A stretch of DNA of 64,000 nucleotides from Streptomyces hygroscopicus subsp. hygroscopicus (GTDB lineage Bacteria; Actinomycetota; Actinomycetes; Streptomycetales; Streptomycetaceae), in contig NZ_BSSM01000017.1 of NCBI RefSeq assembly GCF_030269125.1, forward strand, positions 1 to 64,000. Direction: 5' to 3'. Shown here one piece after another: positions 23,888-34,516 of this stretch. The translations under genes and the position numbers were made by a program. Positions within the stretch are counted from its first letter, which is position 1. Every line of letters starts with the position of its first letter. The notes below the pieces were generated by a model. The model ran no database searches and had not been told where the DNA came from. It saw nothing but the letters and a program-made list of their open reading frames with translations.

Positions 23888-24910
23888 ATGAAACGCATCG
23901 GATTCCTCTCCTTCGGCCACTGGGCCGACAGCCCGCACTCGAAGACCCGCAGCGCCTCGGACGCCCTGCTGCAGTCCATCGATCTCGCCGTGGCCGCCGA
24001 GGAGCTGGGCGCCGACGGGGCCCACTTCCGGGTGCACCACTTCGCCCGGCAACTGGGCTCGCCCTTCCCGCTGCTCTCCGCGATCGGCGCGAAGACCTCG
24101 CGCATCGAGATCGGCACCGGCGTGATCGACATGCGCTACGAGAACCCCATGTACATGGCCGAGGACGCCGGCGCCGCCGACCTCATCTCCGGCGGCCGGC
24201 TCCAGCTCGGCGTCAGCCGCGGGTCACCGGAGCAGGTCATCGACGGGTGGCGGTACTTCGGATACGCGCCGGGCGAGGGCGAGACCGACGCCGACATGGC
24301 CCGCAAGCACACCGAGGTGCTGCTGATGGTGCTCCAGGGCAAGGGCTTCGCCGAGCCGAACCCGCGCCCGATGTTCGCCAACCCGCCGGGACCGCTGCGC
24401 ATCGAGCCGTACTCCGAGGGCCTGCGCGAGCGCGTCTGGTGGGGCGCGGGCTCCAACGCCACCGCCGCCTGGGCCGCCGGGCTCGGCATGAACCTCATGA
24501 GCTCGACCGTGAAGGACGACGAGGGCGGCGCGCCCTTCCACGTGCAGCAGGCGGCGCAGATCCGCGCCTTCCGCAAGGCATGGGCCGAGGCTGGCTGGGA
24601 GCGCGAGCCCCGCGTCTCCGTCTCGCGCAGCATCTTCGCGCTGACCGACGACCGCGACCGCGCCTACTTCGGCCGCGACGGCGACAGCGGCGACAGCATC
24701 GGCTACCTCGACGCCGACACCCGGGCGATCTTCGGCCGCACGTACGCCGCCGAGCCCGACGCCCTGATCGAGCAGCTGGCCGGGGACGAGGCGATCGCCG
24801 AGGCCGACACGCTGCTGCTGACCGTGCCGAACCAGCTCGGCGTCGACTACAACAGTCACGTCCTGGAGAACGTCCTCACCCACGTCGCACCGGCGCTCGG
24901 CTGGCGCTGA
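23888..24910 (+). CDS. LLM-class flavin-dependent oxidoreductase
   Basis: A 340-residue bacterial-luciferase-like TIM-barrel protein. It begins RIGFLSFGHWAD, has the HHFARQLGSPFPLLSAIGA segment typical of the family, and GRLQLGVSRGSPEQVIDGWR. Members are FMN- or F420-dependent monooxygenases or reductases; the substrate is unknown. The ATG at 23888 places the first beta strand at the N-terminus. It is followed 26 bases later by an NAD(P)-binding protein gene, probably in one operon under the TTGA-N4-TCAA site. Confidence 0.9.
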   Translation: MKRIGFLSFGHWADSPHSKTRSASDALLQSIDLAVAAEELGADGAHFRVHHFARQLGSPFPLLSAIGAKTSRIEIGTGVIDMRYENPMYMAEDAGAADLISGGRLQLGVSRGSPEQVIDGWRYFGYAPGEGETDADMARKHTEVLLMVLQGKGFAEPNPRPMFANPPGPLRIEPYSEGLRERVWWGAGSNATAAWAAGLGMNLMSSTVKDDEGGAPFHVQQAAQIRAFRKAWAEAGWEREPRVSVSRSIFALTDDRDRAYFGRDGDSGDSIGYLDADTRAIFGRTYAAEPDALIEQLAGDEAIAEADTLLLTVPNQLGVDYNSHVLENVLTHVAPALGWR

Positions 24911-24936
24911 CCTGGCCATGACCCGCGGGAGTCGCC

Positions 24937-25572
24937 GTGCGCAAGATCCTGATCGTCGGTGGGACCGGCTACACCGGCACCAACATCGCCACCGAGGCAG
25001 TCGCCCGGGGCCACGAGGTGGCGTCGTACGCACGGTCGGCCCCCAAGGCCCCGGTCGACGGGGTGACGTACACGCAGGGTGAGGCCGACGACGCCGCGCG
25101 GCTGGTCCCCGGCCAGGACGCGGTGGTCGCGGCGCTGTCGCCGCGCGGCGACCTGGTGGGCCGGCTGCTCGGCCTGTACCAGGACATCGCCGCCGCGGCG
25201 GACGCCGCCGGCGCCCGGCTGATCGTGATCGGCGGCTTCTCCTCGCTGCGTCCCGCGCCGGGCGAGCCCCGGTTCGCCGAGGGGGACCTCCCCGAGCAGT
25301 TCCGGTCGGAGGCGCGCGAGATGGACGCGGTCCGGGAGTGGCTCACCACCGCCGCGCCCGCCTCGCTCGACTGGACCCTGGTCTCTCCCGCGGGCGGCTA
25401 CGGCGCCTGGGCCGCGGGCGAGCGGACCGGGACCTACCGCGTCGGCGGGGAGGTCGCCCTCCTCGACGAGCAGGGCAGGTCGGAGATCTCCGGCGCCGAC
25501 TTCGCGCTGGCCGTCGTGGACGAGATCGAGCGGGACGCGCATCCCCGGGCGCACATCTCGATCGCCTACTAG
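24937..25572 (+). CDS. NAD(P)H-binding atypical SDR (NmrA-like)
   Basis: A 211-residue Rossmann protein starting KILIVGGTGYTGTNIATEAV, a classic GxxGxxG dinucleotide site, with VIGGFSSLRPAPGEP in the middle. It lacks the YxxxK catalytic pair, as in atypical SDRs of the NmrA/YwnB type, which act as redox sensors or flavin/quinone reductases. It starts at GTG 24937. Pairing with the luciferase-like oxidoreductase suggests a shared redox task. Confidence 0.87.
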   Translation: MRKILIVGGTGYTGTNIATEAVARGHEVASYARSAPKAPVDGVTYTQGEADDAARLVPGQDAVVAALSPRGDLVGRLLGLYQDIAAAADAAGARLIVIGGFSSLRPAPGEPRFAEGDLPEQFRSEAREMDAVREWLTTAAPASLDWTLVSPAGGYGAWAAGERTGTYRVGGEVALLDEQGRSEISGADFALAVVDEIERDAHPRAHISIAY

Positions 25573-25610
25573 GCCGTCGTTCCCGAGGGCGATCCGGGGG
25601 GCCGCCCGGG

Positions 25611-26384
25611 TCACCAGCTCGCGATGTCGGACGCGTCCCGCACCCAGTAGGTGACCTTCAGGGTGCTGTCGTAGTAGACGCCCTTCGAGGGCAGCGCGAC
25701 GTTCGCCGTGGCGCCGCCGTCGCTGTGCGGTGTCCTGCCCTGGAAGTACACGGTCAGCTTGTGGCCCGTCTGCCCGCCGTCGCCGCTGCCGTCGGCGGCG
25801 GACAACAGCACGCCCGCGTAGCCGGACTCGCCGGGGGCGAGGGTCGTGACCGCCTGCGGCCGGGTCGACTCGTCGGCGGCGGGCGCCCACTGCATGCCGT
25901 CGAAGCGGAGCACCGGGTAGTACGTCAGGTCGCAGTACTTCGAGCCGGTGTTCTTGACCGTGAGCAGCATGTGGTTGAGGGGACGGGACAACGTCCGCGC
26001 GGTGACAAGGGTGTTGGAGCCGTTGCACAGGACGCGGTGGGCGGGGTCGGCCGGGTCGGGGTTCCCGCCGTCCGAGCCCTTGGAGCCGCCGGTGCCGCCG
26101 GAGCCGTGGGTGCCGCCGGTGGTGTGTCGGGTGCCGGCCGAGGTCTGCTGCCCGCCGGTGGTGGCGCCGGTCGTTGCCTGCTGTGCCCTGGCGTCCCCGG
26201 CCGGCTTGTCGGCGCCGGGCGTCGCGGTGCCCGCGCTCGCGTTCGCCGACGGGGTGTTCCGGGCCGCGCCCTCGTCCTTCGTCCCCGTGCCGTTCTCGCA
26301 CGCCGTGAGGGCGAGGGCGGCGAGGGCGGCACCGGCCGCGGCGAGCAGGGGGGTACGGGCGCGGCGAATACGGCGGTTGCGCAT
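25611..26384 (-). CDS. DUF4232 lipoprotein
   Basis: A 257-residue exported lipoprotein. The signal peptide ends in the lipobox LALTAC (cysteine near residue 29). A long S/T/G-rich linker (about 40-115) leads into a DUF4232 domain containing HMLLTVKNTGSKYCDLTYYP and a C-terminal strand set. DUF4232 proteins are common surface proteins of streptomycetes without known function. It diverges from the XRE membrane protein gene, whose extracellular end also looks like a beta-sandwich. Confidence 0.88.
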   Translation of the reverse strand: MRNRRIRRARTPLLAAAGAALAALALTACENGTGTKDEGAARNTPSANASAGTATPGADKPAGDARAQQATTGATTGGQQTSAGTRHTTGGTHGSGGTGGSKGSDGGNPDPADPAHRVLCNGSNTLVTARTLSRPLNHMLLTVKNTGSKYCDLTYYPVLRFDGMQWAPAADESTRPQAVTTLAPGESGYAGVLLSAADGSGDGGQTGHKLTVYFQGRTPHSDGGATANVALPSKGVYYDSTLKVTYWVRDASDIASW

Positions 26385-26561
26385 GGCGCTTCTCGCTTCC
26401 GGTTCGTTGAGTGCTTGGATGTCCACAGCCTGCGGGGCGTTTTGTCCCGCCCGCCAGCCCCGGCGGACGATCCGGGACGCTGGAACGGTCAAATGGGCTA
26501 TGACCTGCAAGAACGTCCCGTCCCTGGAACGGGGGAACGGGACAGGGGGAGGGGAAGGACA

Positions 26562-28094
26562 GTGCCGGAAAGCACCGGGGGGACCGGATTCGCCGAGCGC
26601 TTGCGGGAGTTGAAGGAGCGCTCCGGGCACAGCTACGGGATGCTCGCCAAGCGCCTCCACATGAGCACGTCGACGCTGCACCGCTACTGCAACGGGGATG
26701 CCGTGCCGACGGATTACGCCCCGGTGGAGCGGATGGCGCGGCTGTGCGGGGCGTCGGCGGAGGAACTCGTGGCGCTGCACCGGAGCTGGGTGCTGGCGGA
26801 CGCGGGGCGGGGGCGGAGGCTCGCGAGTGGCGAGGCGGCGAACGGGGCCTCGGGGGGCGGGAGTCCGGGGGGACGGGGAGCCGCGGCCGGGGCCGCGGCG
26901 ACCGGGGGCGTGATGGCCGAGGAGGCGAGTGCCGGGGGCGCGGAGGCCGGCGAAGCGGGTGCCGGGGGTGCTGAGGACGAGGAGGGTCGTCCGGGGCGCC
27001 CGGAGGGGACCGCGGCCGCGTCGCGCCCGGCACCGGTGACGGCGGCGAGTCCGGGGGGCCGGGGAGCCGCGGCCGGGGGCGCTGTGGCCGAGGAGGCGGG
27101 TGCCGGGGGCGTGGAGGACGAGGAGGGTCGTCCGGGGTACCGGGAGGGGGCGGCCCCGGCGCCGGTGACGGCGGTCCGCCGCTCACCGCGCCGCCCCGTC
27201 CTCGTCGCCGCCGTCGCCACGGCCGCCGTACTCGGTGCCGTGGCCCTCGCGATCGGTCTGCCCGGCGGCGGGGACCGTCACCGGGACACCGCCTCCGCGG
27301 GAGCCACCGCCTCCGCACCCGGCCGGTCCGCGGCGGCCGGCGCCGCACCGCGCACCCGGGACAGCCGCTCACCCTCCCCCTCGGGCTCCGCCCGGCACCC
27401 CTCGGCCTCCGCCACCCCGGGGAACGCCGAAGGGCCGGACGCCGCCGCGAGCGGGCCGCCGGACGCGAGCGGCGCGGCCCCCGTCACCGGCGTCCCCCTC
27501 ACCGTCACCACCCACCCGTACTCCTGGGAAAGCCCCTGCTCCCAGCACTACCTGATCGACCGGCCGCCCACGGAGGTGTCACCGCCGCCCATCGAGAACG
27601 ACGCGCCCGCGTGGGTGGCCGTGCACCAGGCCGTCTCGGCGGGGGAGCAGTTCGTCACGCTCACGGTGCAGGGGAGCGGGAAGGACACCGTGGTGCTGGA
27701 GGGGATGTCGGTGCGGATGGCGGGCAAGCGGGCCCCGCTCGCGTGGAACGACTACGCCATGGGCTACCCCGGCGTCGGCTGCGGCGGCGGGGTGCCCACC
27801 CACTCCTTCACCGTCGCGCTGGACGCCCTGCGGCCGGCCGTCCAGCCGGTGGCCGGACAGCGCGGCTTCCCCTTCAGCGTGAGCGAGTCCGACCCCGAGG
27901 TCTTCTACGTCACCGCGGACGCCTCGGCGTACGACGTCAGCTGGTACCTGGAACTGTCCTGGTCCAGTGGCGGCCGGCACGGCACCGTACGCATCGGCGA
28001 CAAGGGCCGGCCCTTCCGCACGAGCGGCGACAACGGGCGCCCGTCCTACGCCTTCCCGCTGGGCGGCGAGAAGTGGGCGCCCGCGCAGGGGTGA
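26562..28094 (+). CDS. XRE-family protein with transmembrane segment and extracellular domain
   Basis: A 510-residue protein. An N-terminal helix-turn-helix (FAERLRELKERSGHSYGMLA and MSTSTLHRYCNGDAVP) is followed by a G/A/E-rich region with an imperfect internal duplication (about residues 100-205), one membrane segment (PVLVAAVATAAVLGAVALAI, near 215-235), an S/P/T-rich stalk and an extracellular beta-rich domain with paired cysteines (SPCSQHYLIDRPP, GVGCGGGVPTH). It could pass an outside signal to DNA directly. GTG 26562 is preferred for the GGGGGAGGGGAAGG before it; ATG 26493 is an alternative. Confidence 0.85.
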   Translation: MPESTGGTGFAERLRELKERSGHSYGMLAKRLHMSTSTLHRYCNGDAVPTDYAPVERMARLCGASAEELVALHRSWVLADAGRGRRLASGEAANGASGGGSPGGRGAAAGAAATGGVMAEEASAGGAEAGEAGAGGAEDEEGRPGRPEGTAAASRPAPVTAASPGGRGAAAGGAVAEEAGAGGVEDEEGRPGYREGAAPAPVTAVRRSPRRPVLVAAVATAAVLGAVALAIGLPGGGDRHRDTASAGATASAPGRSAAAGAAPRTRDSRSPSPSGSARHPSASATPGNAEGPDAAASGPPDASGAAPVTGVPLTVTTHPYSWESPCSQHYLIDRPPTEVSPPPIENDAPAWVAVHQAVSAGEQFVTLTVQGSGKDTVVLEGMSVRMAGKRAPLAWNDYAMGYPGVGCGGGVPTHSFTVALDALRPAVQPVAGQRGFPFSVSESDPEVFYVTADASAYDVSWYLELSWSSGGRHGTVRIGDKGRPFRTSGDNGRPSYAFPLGGEKWAPAQG

Positions 28095-28122
28095 CCGCGG
28101 ACCGCCCCCGTCCGTTCCCTCC

Positions 28123-28950
28123 TCAGTCCCACCAGAAGAACCAGGTGGTCTCGCCGACCAGCTCCTTCGCGTAGGCGTGGAGGGTGTCCGCCCCCTGCGT
28201 GATGTTGTCGGGGCAGAAGGCGAAGTGCTCCGCCGCCACCGCCTCGGCCTCGGCCAGGTCGGTCGGCGGGGCCGCCACGGACAGCAGCAGGGCGTCGAAC
28301 CCGAGCGCGACGACGCGTATGCCGAACCGGTCCTCCCAGGAGCGCAGGACCGCGCACAGGCGTGCCACGTCGTTCTCGTGGTTCAGCGGGCCGGTCCAGC
28401 CGATCGCGGCCGGGACGTCGGCGGAGCGGCGCGCGGGGACGAGGGCGAGGTGGGGGGCGGGGAACACGGACTGGCCCTGGTCGCCGGTCAGTTCGTCGGC
28501 GGCCCGCGCCGCGCGGGTCGCCGGATCGACGGTGAACTTCCTGGCGGGGGCGAGTCCGGGCCATTCCGCCCCGAACGGCGCGAGCAGATCGCCGGGTTCC
28601 TCGTCCTCGCCGTCCTCCCCGTCCCCCTCCCAGTACTCGGCGAGGACGTCCTCCGGGTCGTGGTCCCCCGGGTAGGACATGTCGTCCGGCATCAACTCCC
28701 ACCGCTCCGGACCCCCTTGCGGGCCACCCGTTTCCACCAGCACCGGCAGCAGCCCGGCGCGCGCGGCCGGGGCACCCAGGGCGGCCCAGGTGCCGGGGGC
28801 GGCCGGCTTGTCCGCGAGCCAGAGCAGAGGCTCGCGGTGCGGGCCGTCTTCGGTCGTGTCGAGCAGCCTGCCGGGCGGCAGTCGGAGCCCCAGGCTGCGG
28901 CCGCTGGGATCGGTGGCCAGCCGGGGCAGCGGGTTGGGAAGAGTCGCCAT
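28123..28950 (-). CDS. DUF4253 family protein
   Basis: A 275-residue soluble acidic protein. The C-terminal half matches DUF4253: DVARLCAVLRSWEDRFGIRV, VVALGFDALLLSVAAPP and AAEHFAFCPDNITQG, ending in WFFWWD. The N-terminal half contains WELMPDDMSYPGDHDPEDVL. The function is unknown; relatives occur near polymorphic toxin-immunity loci, but no toxin is seen here. It diverges from the xylanase operon. Confidence 0.9.
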   Translation of the reverse strand: MATLPNPLPRLATDPSGRSLGLRLPPGRLLDTTEDGPHREPLLWLADKPAAPGTWAALGAPAARAGLLPVLVETGGPQGGPERWELMPDDMSYPGDHDPEDVLAEYWEGDGEDGEDEEPGDLLAPFGAEWPGLAPARKFTVDPATRAARAADELTGDQGQSVFPAPHLALVPARRSADVPAAIGWTGPLNHENDVARLCAVLRSWEDRFGIRVVALGFDALLLSVAAPPTDLAEAEAVAAEHFAFCPDNITQGADTLHAYAKELVGETTWFFWWD

Positions 28951-28997
28951 GGGAGTGACTGTAGGGGGAGGGTCTGACAACGCCTTCCCACGGACCT

Positions 28998-29008
28998 CGA
29001 AACTTTCG
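28998..29008. promoter_or_regulatory. Xylan-response box, distal
   Basis: CGAAACTTTCG is a perfect inverted repeat around a central C. This sequence recurs before streptomycete xylanase genes and is the site of a xylan/xylose-responsive repressor (BxlR-type). It lies 249 bases before the xylanase start. No gene occupies the gap 28951-29256. Confidence 0.8.
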
Positions 29009-29126
29009 AAGGGCCCGCGCCCCGGCTCGACCCCAGTGTTCTGGGTGCCTCGGAGGAGTCTGCGACTCCCTTCCGTGAGCGCCGTTTACCAGCCAAAACC
29101 CTTCAGGGTACGGGACTTTGATGACC

Positions 29127-29137
29127 CGAATGTTTCG
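29127..29137. promoter_or_regulatory. Xylan-response box, proximal
   Basis: CGAATGTTTCG matches the CGAAACTTTCG box except for the two bases AC>TG. It is followed directly by AAATAAGTACCGAAACC (to about 29153), which adds another CGAAA half-site. It sits about 120 bases before the xylanase start, in the expected promoter zone. Confidence 0.65.
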
Positions 29138-29256
29138 AAATAAGTACCGAAACCATTGACTGTCCCGGTGCGCGCCCCAACACTGAGGCACCATCGCGCA
29201 GCGCGTCGCTCCACCCTCATCCGGCTCCATCCGATCCATGAGGAGGAAGCACGTCC

Positions 29257-30267
29257 ATGAAGATCCGCAGCCGTAGGAAGACCGGCCCGGGGGGCCGCCT
29301 CACCTCGCTCCTCAGAGGTGTCTGTGCCATCGTCCTGCTCGCCGTGGGGGCGCTGACCCTGCCCGGCGCGGGCATCGCCAGCGCCGACACGGTCATCACC
29401 TCGAACCAGACCGGCACGAACAACGGCTACTACTACTCGTTCTGGACCGACGGTGGCGGCACCGTCTCCATGAACCTGGGGTCGGCCGGCAACTACAGCA
29501 CCAACTGGAGCAACGTCGGCAACTTCGTGGCCGGCAAGGGCTGGAGCAACGGCGGCCGCCGCTCGGTCACGTACTCCGGCAGCTTCAACCCGTCCGGCAA
29601 CGCGTACCTGTCGCTGTACGGCTGGACCTCGAACCCGCTGGTCGAGTACTACATCGTCGACAACTGGGGCACCTACCGGCCCACCGGCACCTTCAAGGGC
29701 ACGGTCACCAGTGACGGCGGCACGTACGACATCTACGAGACGACCCGCACCAACGCCCCGTCGGTGGAGGGCACCAAGACCTTCAACCAGTACTGGAGCG
29801 TCCGGCAGACCAAGCGGACCGGCGGCACCATCACCACCGGCAACCACTTCGACGCGTGGGCCGGCCACGGGATGAACCTGGGCAGCTTCAACTACTACAT
29901 GATCATGGCGACCGAGGGCTACCAGAGCAGCGGCAGCTCCAACATCACCCTGGACAGCTCGGGTTCGGGCGGCACGGGCGGTGGCACGGGCGGCGGTACC
30001 GGCAGCTGCACGGCGACCGTCACCGCGGGTCAGTCGTGGGACGACCGGTACAACCTCAACGTCTCGGTCAGCGGCGCCGGCAACTGGACCGTCACCGCGA
30101 ACGTCCCGTCCCCGGAGAAGGTCATGGCGACCTGGAACGTGGACGCGAGCTATCCCAGCGCCCAGGTGCTGACCGCCAAGTCCAACGGCAGCGGCAACGA
30201 CTGGGGGCTGACCATCCAGAAGAACGGATCGACCACCTGGCCGACGTTCACCTGTACAGCCAACTGA
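29257..30267 (+). CDS. Secreted GH11 endo-1,4-beta-xylanase with CBM2b
   Basis: A 336-residue secreted xylanase cutting internal beta-1,4 bonds of xylan. A long signal peptide (basic head RSRRKTGPGGR, cut near GIASA) precedes the GH11 jelly roll (about 45-230) with nucleophile E130 in EYYIVDNWG and acid/base E220 in ATEGYQSSG. A G/S/T linker leads to a CBM2b xylan-binding module starting at C251. The start carries GAGGAGGAAG. The acetylxylan esterase follows after 25 bases, the same order as xlnB-axeA of S. lividans. Confidence 0.95.
   Translation: MKIRSRRKTGPGGRLTSLLRGVCAIVLLAVGALTLPGAGIASADTVITSNQTGTNNGYYYSFWTDGGGTVSMNLGSAGNYSTNWSNVGNFVAGKGWSNGGRRSVTYSGSFNPSGNAYLSLYGWTSNPLVEYYIVDNWGTYRPTGTFKGTVTSDGGTYDIYETTRTNAPSVEGTKTFNQYWSVRQTKRTGGTITTGNHFDAWAGHGMNLGSFNYYMIMATEGYQSSGSSNITLDSSGSGGTGGGTGGGTGSCTATVTAGQSWDDRYNLNVSVSGAGNWTVTANVPSPEKVMATWNVDASYPSAQVLTAKSNGSGNDWGLTIQKNGSTTWPTFTCTAN
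30007..30264 (+). repeat. CBM2b-coding module, copy 1 (direct repeat)
   Basis: These 258 bases encode the xylan-binding module of the xylanase. The same-length module at 31004-31261 in the esterase gene differs at about 12 of 86 residues and shares long identical DNA stretches. Confidence 0.9.
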
Positions 30268-30292
30268 CACAGCCGCGAGAAGGAGCACACGC

Positions 30293-31264
30293 GTGCGCAC
30301 CGCCAGACTCGCCGTCGCCGTCGCCGCCGCCCTCGCGGCGGCGACGGCCGGCACCCTGACCGTCGGGGCCGCCCCTTCGGGGGCCGCCACCTGCAACGGG
30401 TACGTCGGACTCACCTTCGACGACGGCCCGTCCAACGACCACACGCCCGCCGTCCTCGACGCGCTGAGGCAGAACGGGCTGCGGGCCACCATGTTCAACG
30501 AGGGCCAGTACGCGGCCTCGTACCCGGCCCAGGTCAAGGCCGAGGTCGACGCCGGGATGTGGGTGGGGAACCACAGTTACACCCACCCGCACCTGACCCA
30601 GCTGAGCCAGGCCCAGATCGACTCGGAACTCTCCCGCACCCAGCAGGCCGTCGCGAGTGCCGGCGGCGGGACGCCGAGGCTCTTCCGGCCGCCGTACGGC
30701 GAGACCAACGCGACGCTGAAGAGCGTCGAGGCCAAGTACGGCCTGACCGAGGTGATCTGGGACATCGACTCGGGGGACTGGAACGGCGCCAGTACGGACG
30801 CCATCGTCCAGGCCGCCTCCCGGCTCGGCGACGGCCAGGTCATCCTCATGCACGAGTGGCCCGCCAACACCCTGGCCGCCATCCCGCGGATCGCCCAGAA
30901 CCTCGCGAGCCGCGGGATGTGTTCCGGGATGATCTCCCCGCAGACCGGCCGCGCCGTCGCCCCCGACGGGAGCGGTGGCGGGGGAGGCGGCGGTACCGGG
31001 GGCTGTACGGCGACCGTCACCGCGGGGCAGGTGTGGGACGACCGGTACAACCTCAACGTCGCGGTGAGCGGTTCCGGTAACTGGACCGTCACCGCGAACG
31101 TCCCGGCGCCCGAGAAGGTCATGGCCACCTGGAACGTGACCGCGAGTTATCCCAGCGCCCAGGTGCTTGTCGCCAAGCCCAACGGGAGCGGGGACAACTG
31201 GGGCCTGACCGTGCAGAAGAACGGCTCCACCACCTGGCCGACGTTCAGCTGCACGTCGAACTGA
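30293..31264 (+). CDS. Secreted CE4 acetylxylan esterase with CBM2b
   Basis: A 323-residue secreted polysaccharide deacetylase. The signal peptide ends near APSGAA. The NodB domain (about 34-225) has TFDDGPSNDHTP (catalytic base and metal aspartates), metal histidines in NHSYTHPHL, RPPYGETN and LMHEWPANT. A glycine linker and CBM2b module follow. It removes acetyl groups from xylan so that the xylanase next door can cut it. GTG 30293 follows GAGAAGGAG by about seven bases. The operon order matches S. lividans xlnB-axeA. Confidence 0.94.
   Translation: MRTARLAVAVAAALAAATAGTLTVGAAPSGAATCNGYVGLTFDDGPSNDHTPAVLDALRQNGLRATMFNEGQYAASYPAQVKAEVDAGMWVGNHSYTHPHLTQLSQAQIDSELSRTQQAVASAGGGTPRLFRPPYGETNATLKSVEAKYGLTEVIWDIDSGDWNGASTDAIVQAASRLGDGQVILMHEWPANTLAAIPRIAQNLASRGMCSGMISPQTGRAVAPDGSGGGGGGGTGGCTATVTAGQVWDDRYNLNVAVSGSGNWTVTANVPAPEKVMATWNVTASYPSAQVLVAKPNGSGDNWGLTVQKNGSTTWPTFSCTSN
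31004..31261 (+). repeat. CBM2b-coding module, copy 2 (direct repeat)
   Basis: Second copy of the module at 30007-30264, starting TGTACGGCGACCGTCACCGC. The high identity, with conserved length and linker type, suggests domain duplication or gene conversion between the adjacent genes. Confidence 0.9.
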
Positions 31265-31274
31265 CGCGAGGCCC

Positions 31275-31655
31275 CTAGGCCAGGGTCGTGACGCAGAACG
31301 GGTGTCCGGCCGGGTCGAGGAGCACCCTCCACCGCTCCTCGCCCGGCTGGTGCTCGGGCTTCGTCGCGCCGAGTTCCACGGCACGCCGCTCGGCGGCGTC
31401 CAGATCGTCCACGCCCAGCTCGATGTGGGCCTGCTTCCCCCGGGCGGGGTCCGGCCACGTGGGCGGGAGGTAGTCGTCGATCCGGGTGAAGCCGAGGCCG
31501 GGGGCGCCCTCCTCACCGAGCAGGATGAAGTCATCGGTGGCGAAGAGGGTTCGGTAGCCGAGCAACGCGCCGTAGAAGCGGGCGAGTTCAGCGGGGTCCG
31601 CGCAGTCGAAGGTGACGGCGGCGTAGCGGAACGCGGGAGTGGTCTGCGTAGTCAT
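31275..31655 (-). CDS. VOC/glyoxalase-fold protein
   Basis: A 126-residue vicinal-oxygen-chelate protein with two beta-alpha-beta-beta-beta halves: FRYAAVTFDCADPAELARFY and, later, KQAHIELGVDDLDAAERR plus LLDPAGHPFCVTTLA. Such proteins act as metal-dependent dioxygenases, glyoxalases or antibiotic-binding proteins; this one has the streptomycete glyoxalase-like form. It diverges from the WYL regulator gene, whose product may control it. Confidence 0.9.
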   Translation of the reverse strand: MTTQTTPAFRYAAVTFDCADPAELARFYGALLGYRTLFATDDFILLGEEGAPGLGFTRIDDYLPPTWPDPARGKQAHIELGVDDLDAAERRAVELGATKPEHQPGEERWRVLLDPAGHPFCVTTLA

Positions 31656-31728
31656 GGAGGCGACGCTACGACGTGACCCGGACAGTTACGGTCCTGGTCA
31701 TGGACCGGGGTGTGCCAGACTTCCGGCC

Positions 31729-32682
31729 GTGATCGCCGCGTCCGCCCGTCTGCTGGGGTTGCTGTCCCTCCTGTCCTCCCGCCCCTCGTGGACCTGCGCC
31801 GAACTGGCGGAGTCCCTGAAGATCACCGACCGCACGGTCCGCCGGGACATCGCCCGCCTGCGCGAACTCGGCTACTCCGTCGACTCCGAGGCGGGCCCCT
31901 GGGGCGGCTACCGCCTGCGCGCCGGCTCCCGCGTGCCCCCGCTGATCCTGGACGACGAGGAGGCGCTGGCCGTGGCGGTCGGCCTCAGCGAGGCGGCCCT
32001 GAACCGCGCCCTGGGCAGCGACCAGGCCGCGCTCTCGGCCTTGCTGAAGCTCCGCCAGGTCCTGCCGCGCCGCGTCGCGGACCGCCTGGGCGAACTGGAC
32101 GACGCCTTCGTACGCCTCCCCGGCGCCGACGGGTCCGGGGTCAGCCCCGGCCTGCTGCTGGAACTGGCGGGCGCGTGCCGGCGGGGGGAGCGGGCCCGGC
32201 TGTCGTACACGGACGCCGAGGGGCGCTCCACGGTCCGGGACATCGACCCGTACCGGCTGGTCCACACGGGCCGGCTCTGGTACCTGGTCGCCCGGGACGT
32301 CGCGCGCGGCCGGTGGCGCACCTTCCGGGCGGACCGCGTCGACCGCCTCCAGCCCACCGGCCACCCGGCGGACCTCACCGACCCGCCGGACCCGGCCCAG
32401 CTGGTCTCCCGCAACATCGCGAACGGCCCCTACCCCCTGTCCGCCACCATCCGCCTCCCCGTCCCCCTCGACCAGGCCCTCCGCCTCGTCCCCCCGACCA
32501 TCGGCACCCATCGCCCCGACGGTCCCTCCGCGACCCTGGTCGACATCGGCGGCCCGGACGCGGACGGACTGGCCCGCTATCTGCTCACGCTGGGAACGCC
32601 CCTGCGGGTGCTGGAGCCGGAGGAGGTGCGGGCGGCCGTGGTGCGGCGGGCGGGGGAGCTGGCGGCCGAGAACTCGCGCTAG
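31729..32682 (+). CDS. WYL-domain transcriptional regulator (YafY type)
   Basis: A 317-residue regulator. The N-terminal HTH_11 domain has CAELAESLKITDRTVRRDIA. The WYL domain (about 140-220) includes LSYTDAEGRSTVRDIDPYRL and RLWYLVARDVARGRWRTFRA, which bind nucleotides or other ligands. A C-terminal WCX-like part follows. It starts at GTG 31729 and likely regulates the divergent VOC gene. Confidence 0.9.
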   Translation: MIAASARLLGLLSLLSSRPSWTCAELAESLKITDRTVRRDIARLRELGYSVDSEAGPWGGYRLRAGSRVPPLILDDEEALAVAVGLSEAALNRALGSDQAALSALLKLRQVLPRRVADRLGELDDAFVRLPGADGSGVSPGLLLELAGACRRGERARLSYTDAEGRSTVRDIDPYRLVHTGRLWYLVARDVARGRWRTFRADRVDRLQPTGHPADLTDPPDPAQLVSRNIANGPYPLSATIRLPVPLDQALRLVPPTIGTHRPDGPSATLVDIGGPDADGLARYLLTLGTPLRVLEPEEVRAAVVRRAGELAAENSR

Positions 32683-32698
32683 CCGTCCTTCGGACGGC
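32682..32698. terminator. Compact hairpin between the WYL gene and argS
   Basis: GCCGTCC and GGACGGC pair around a TTC loop, starting inside the WYL stop codon. It is a plausible shared terminator for two convergent genes. Confidence 0.6.
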
Positions 32699-32740
32699 GC
32701 ACGCGCCAGTGCTCGGCCGACCGGACCAGGAAGTCCCCGG

Positions 32741-34516
<1,776 letters not shown>

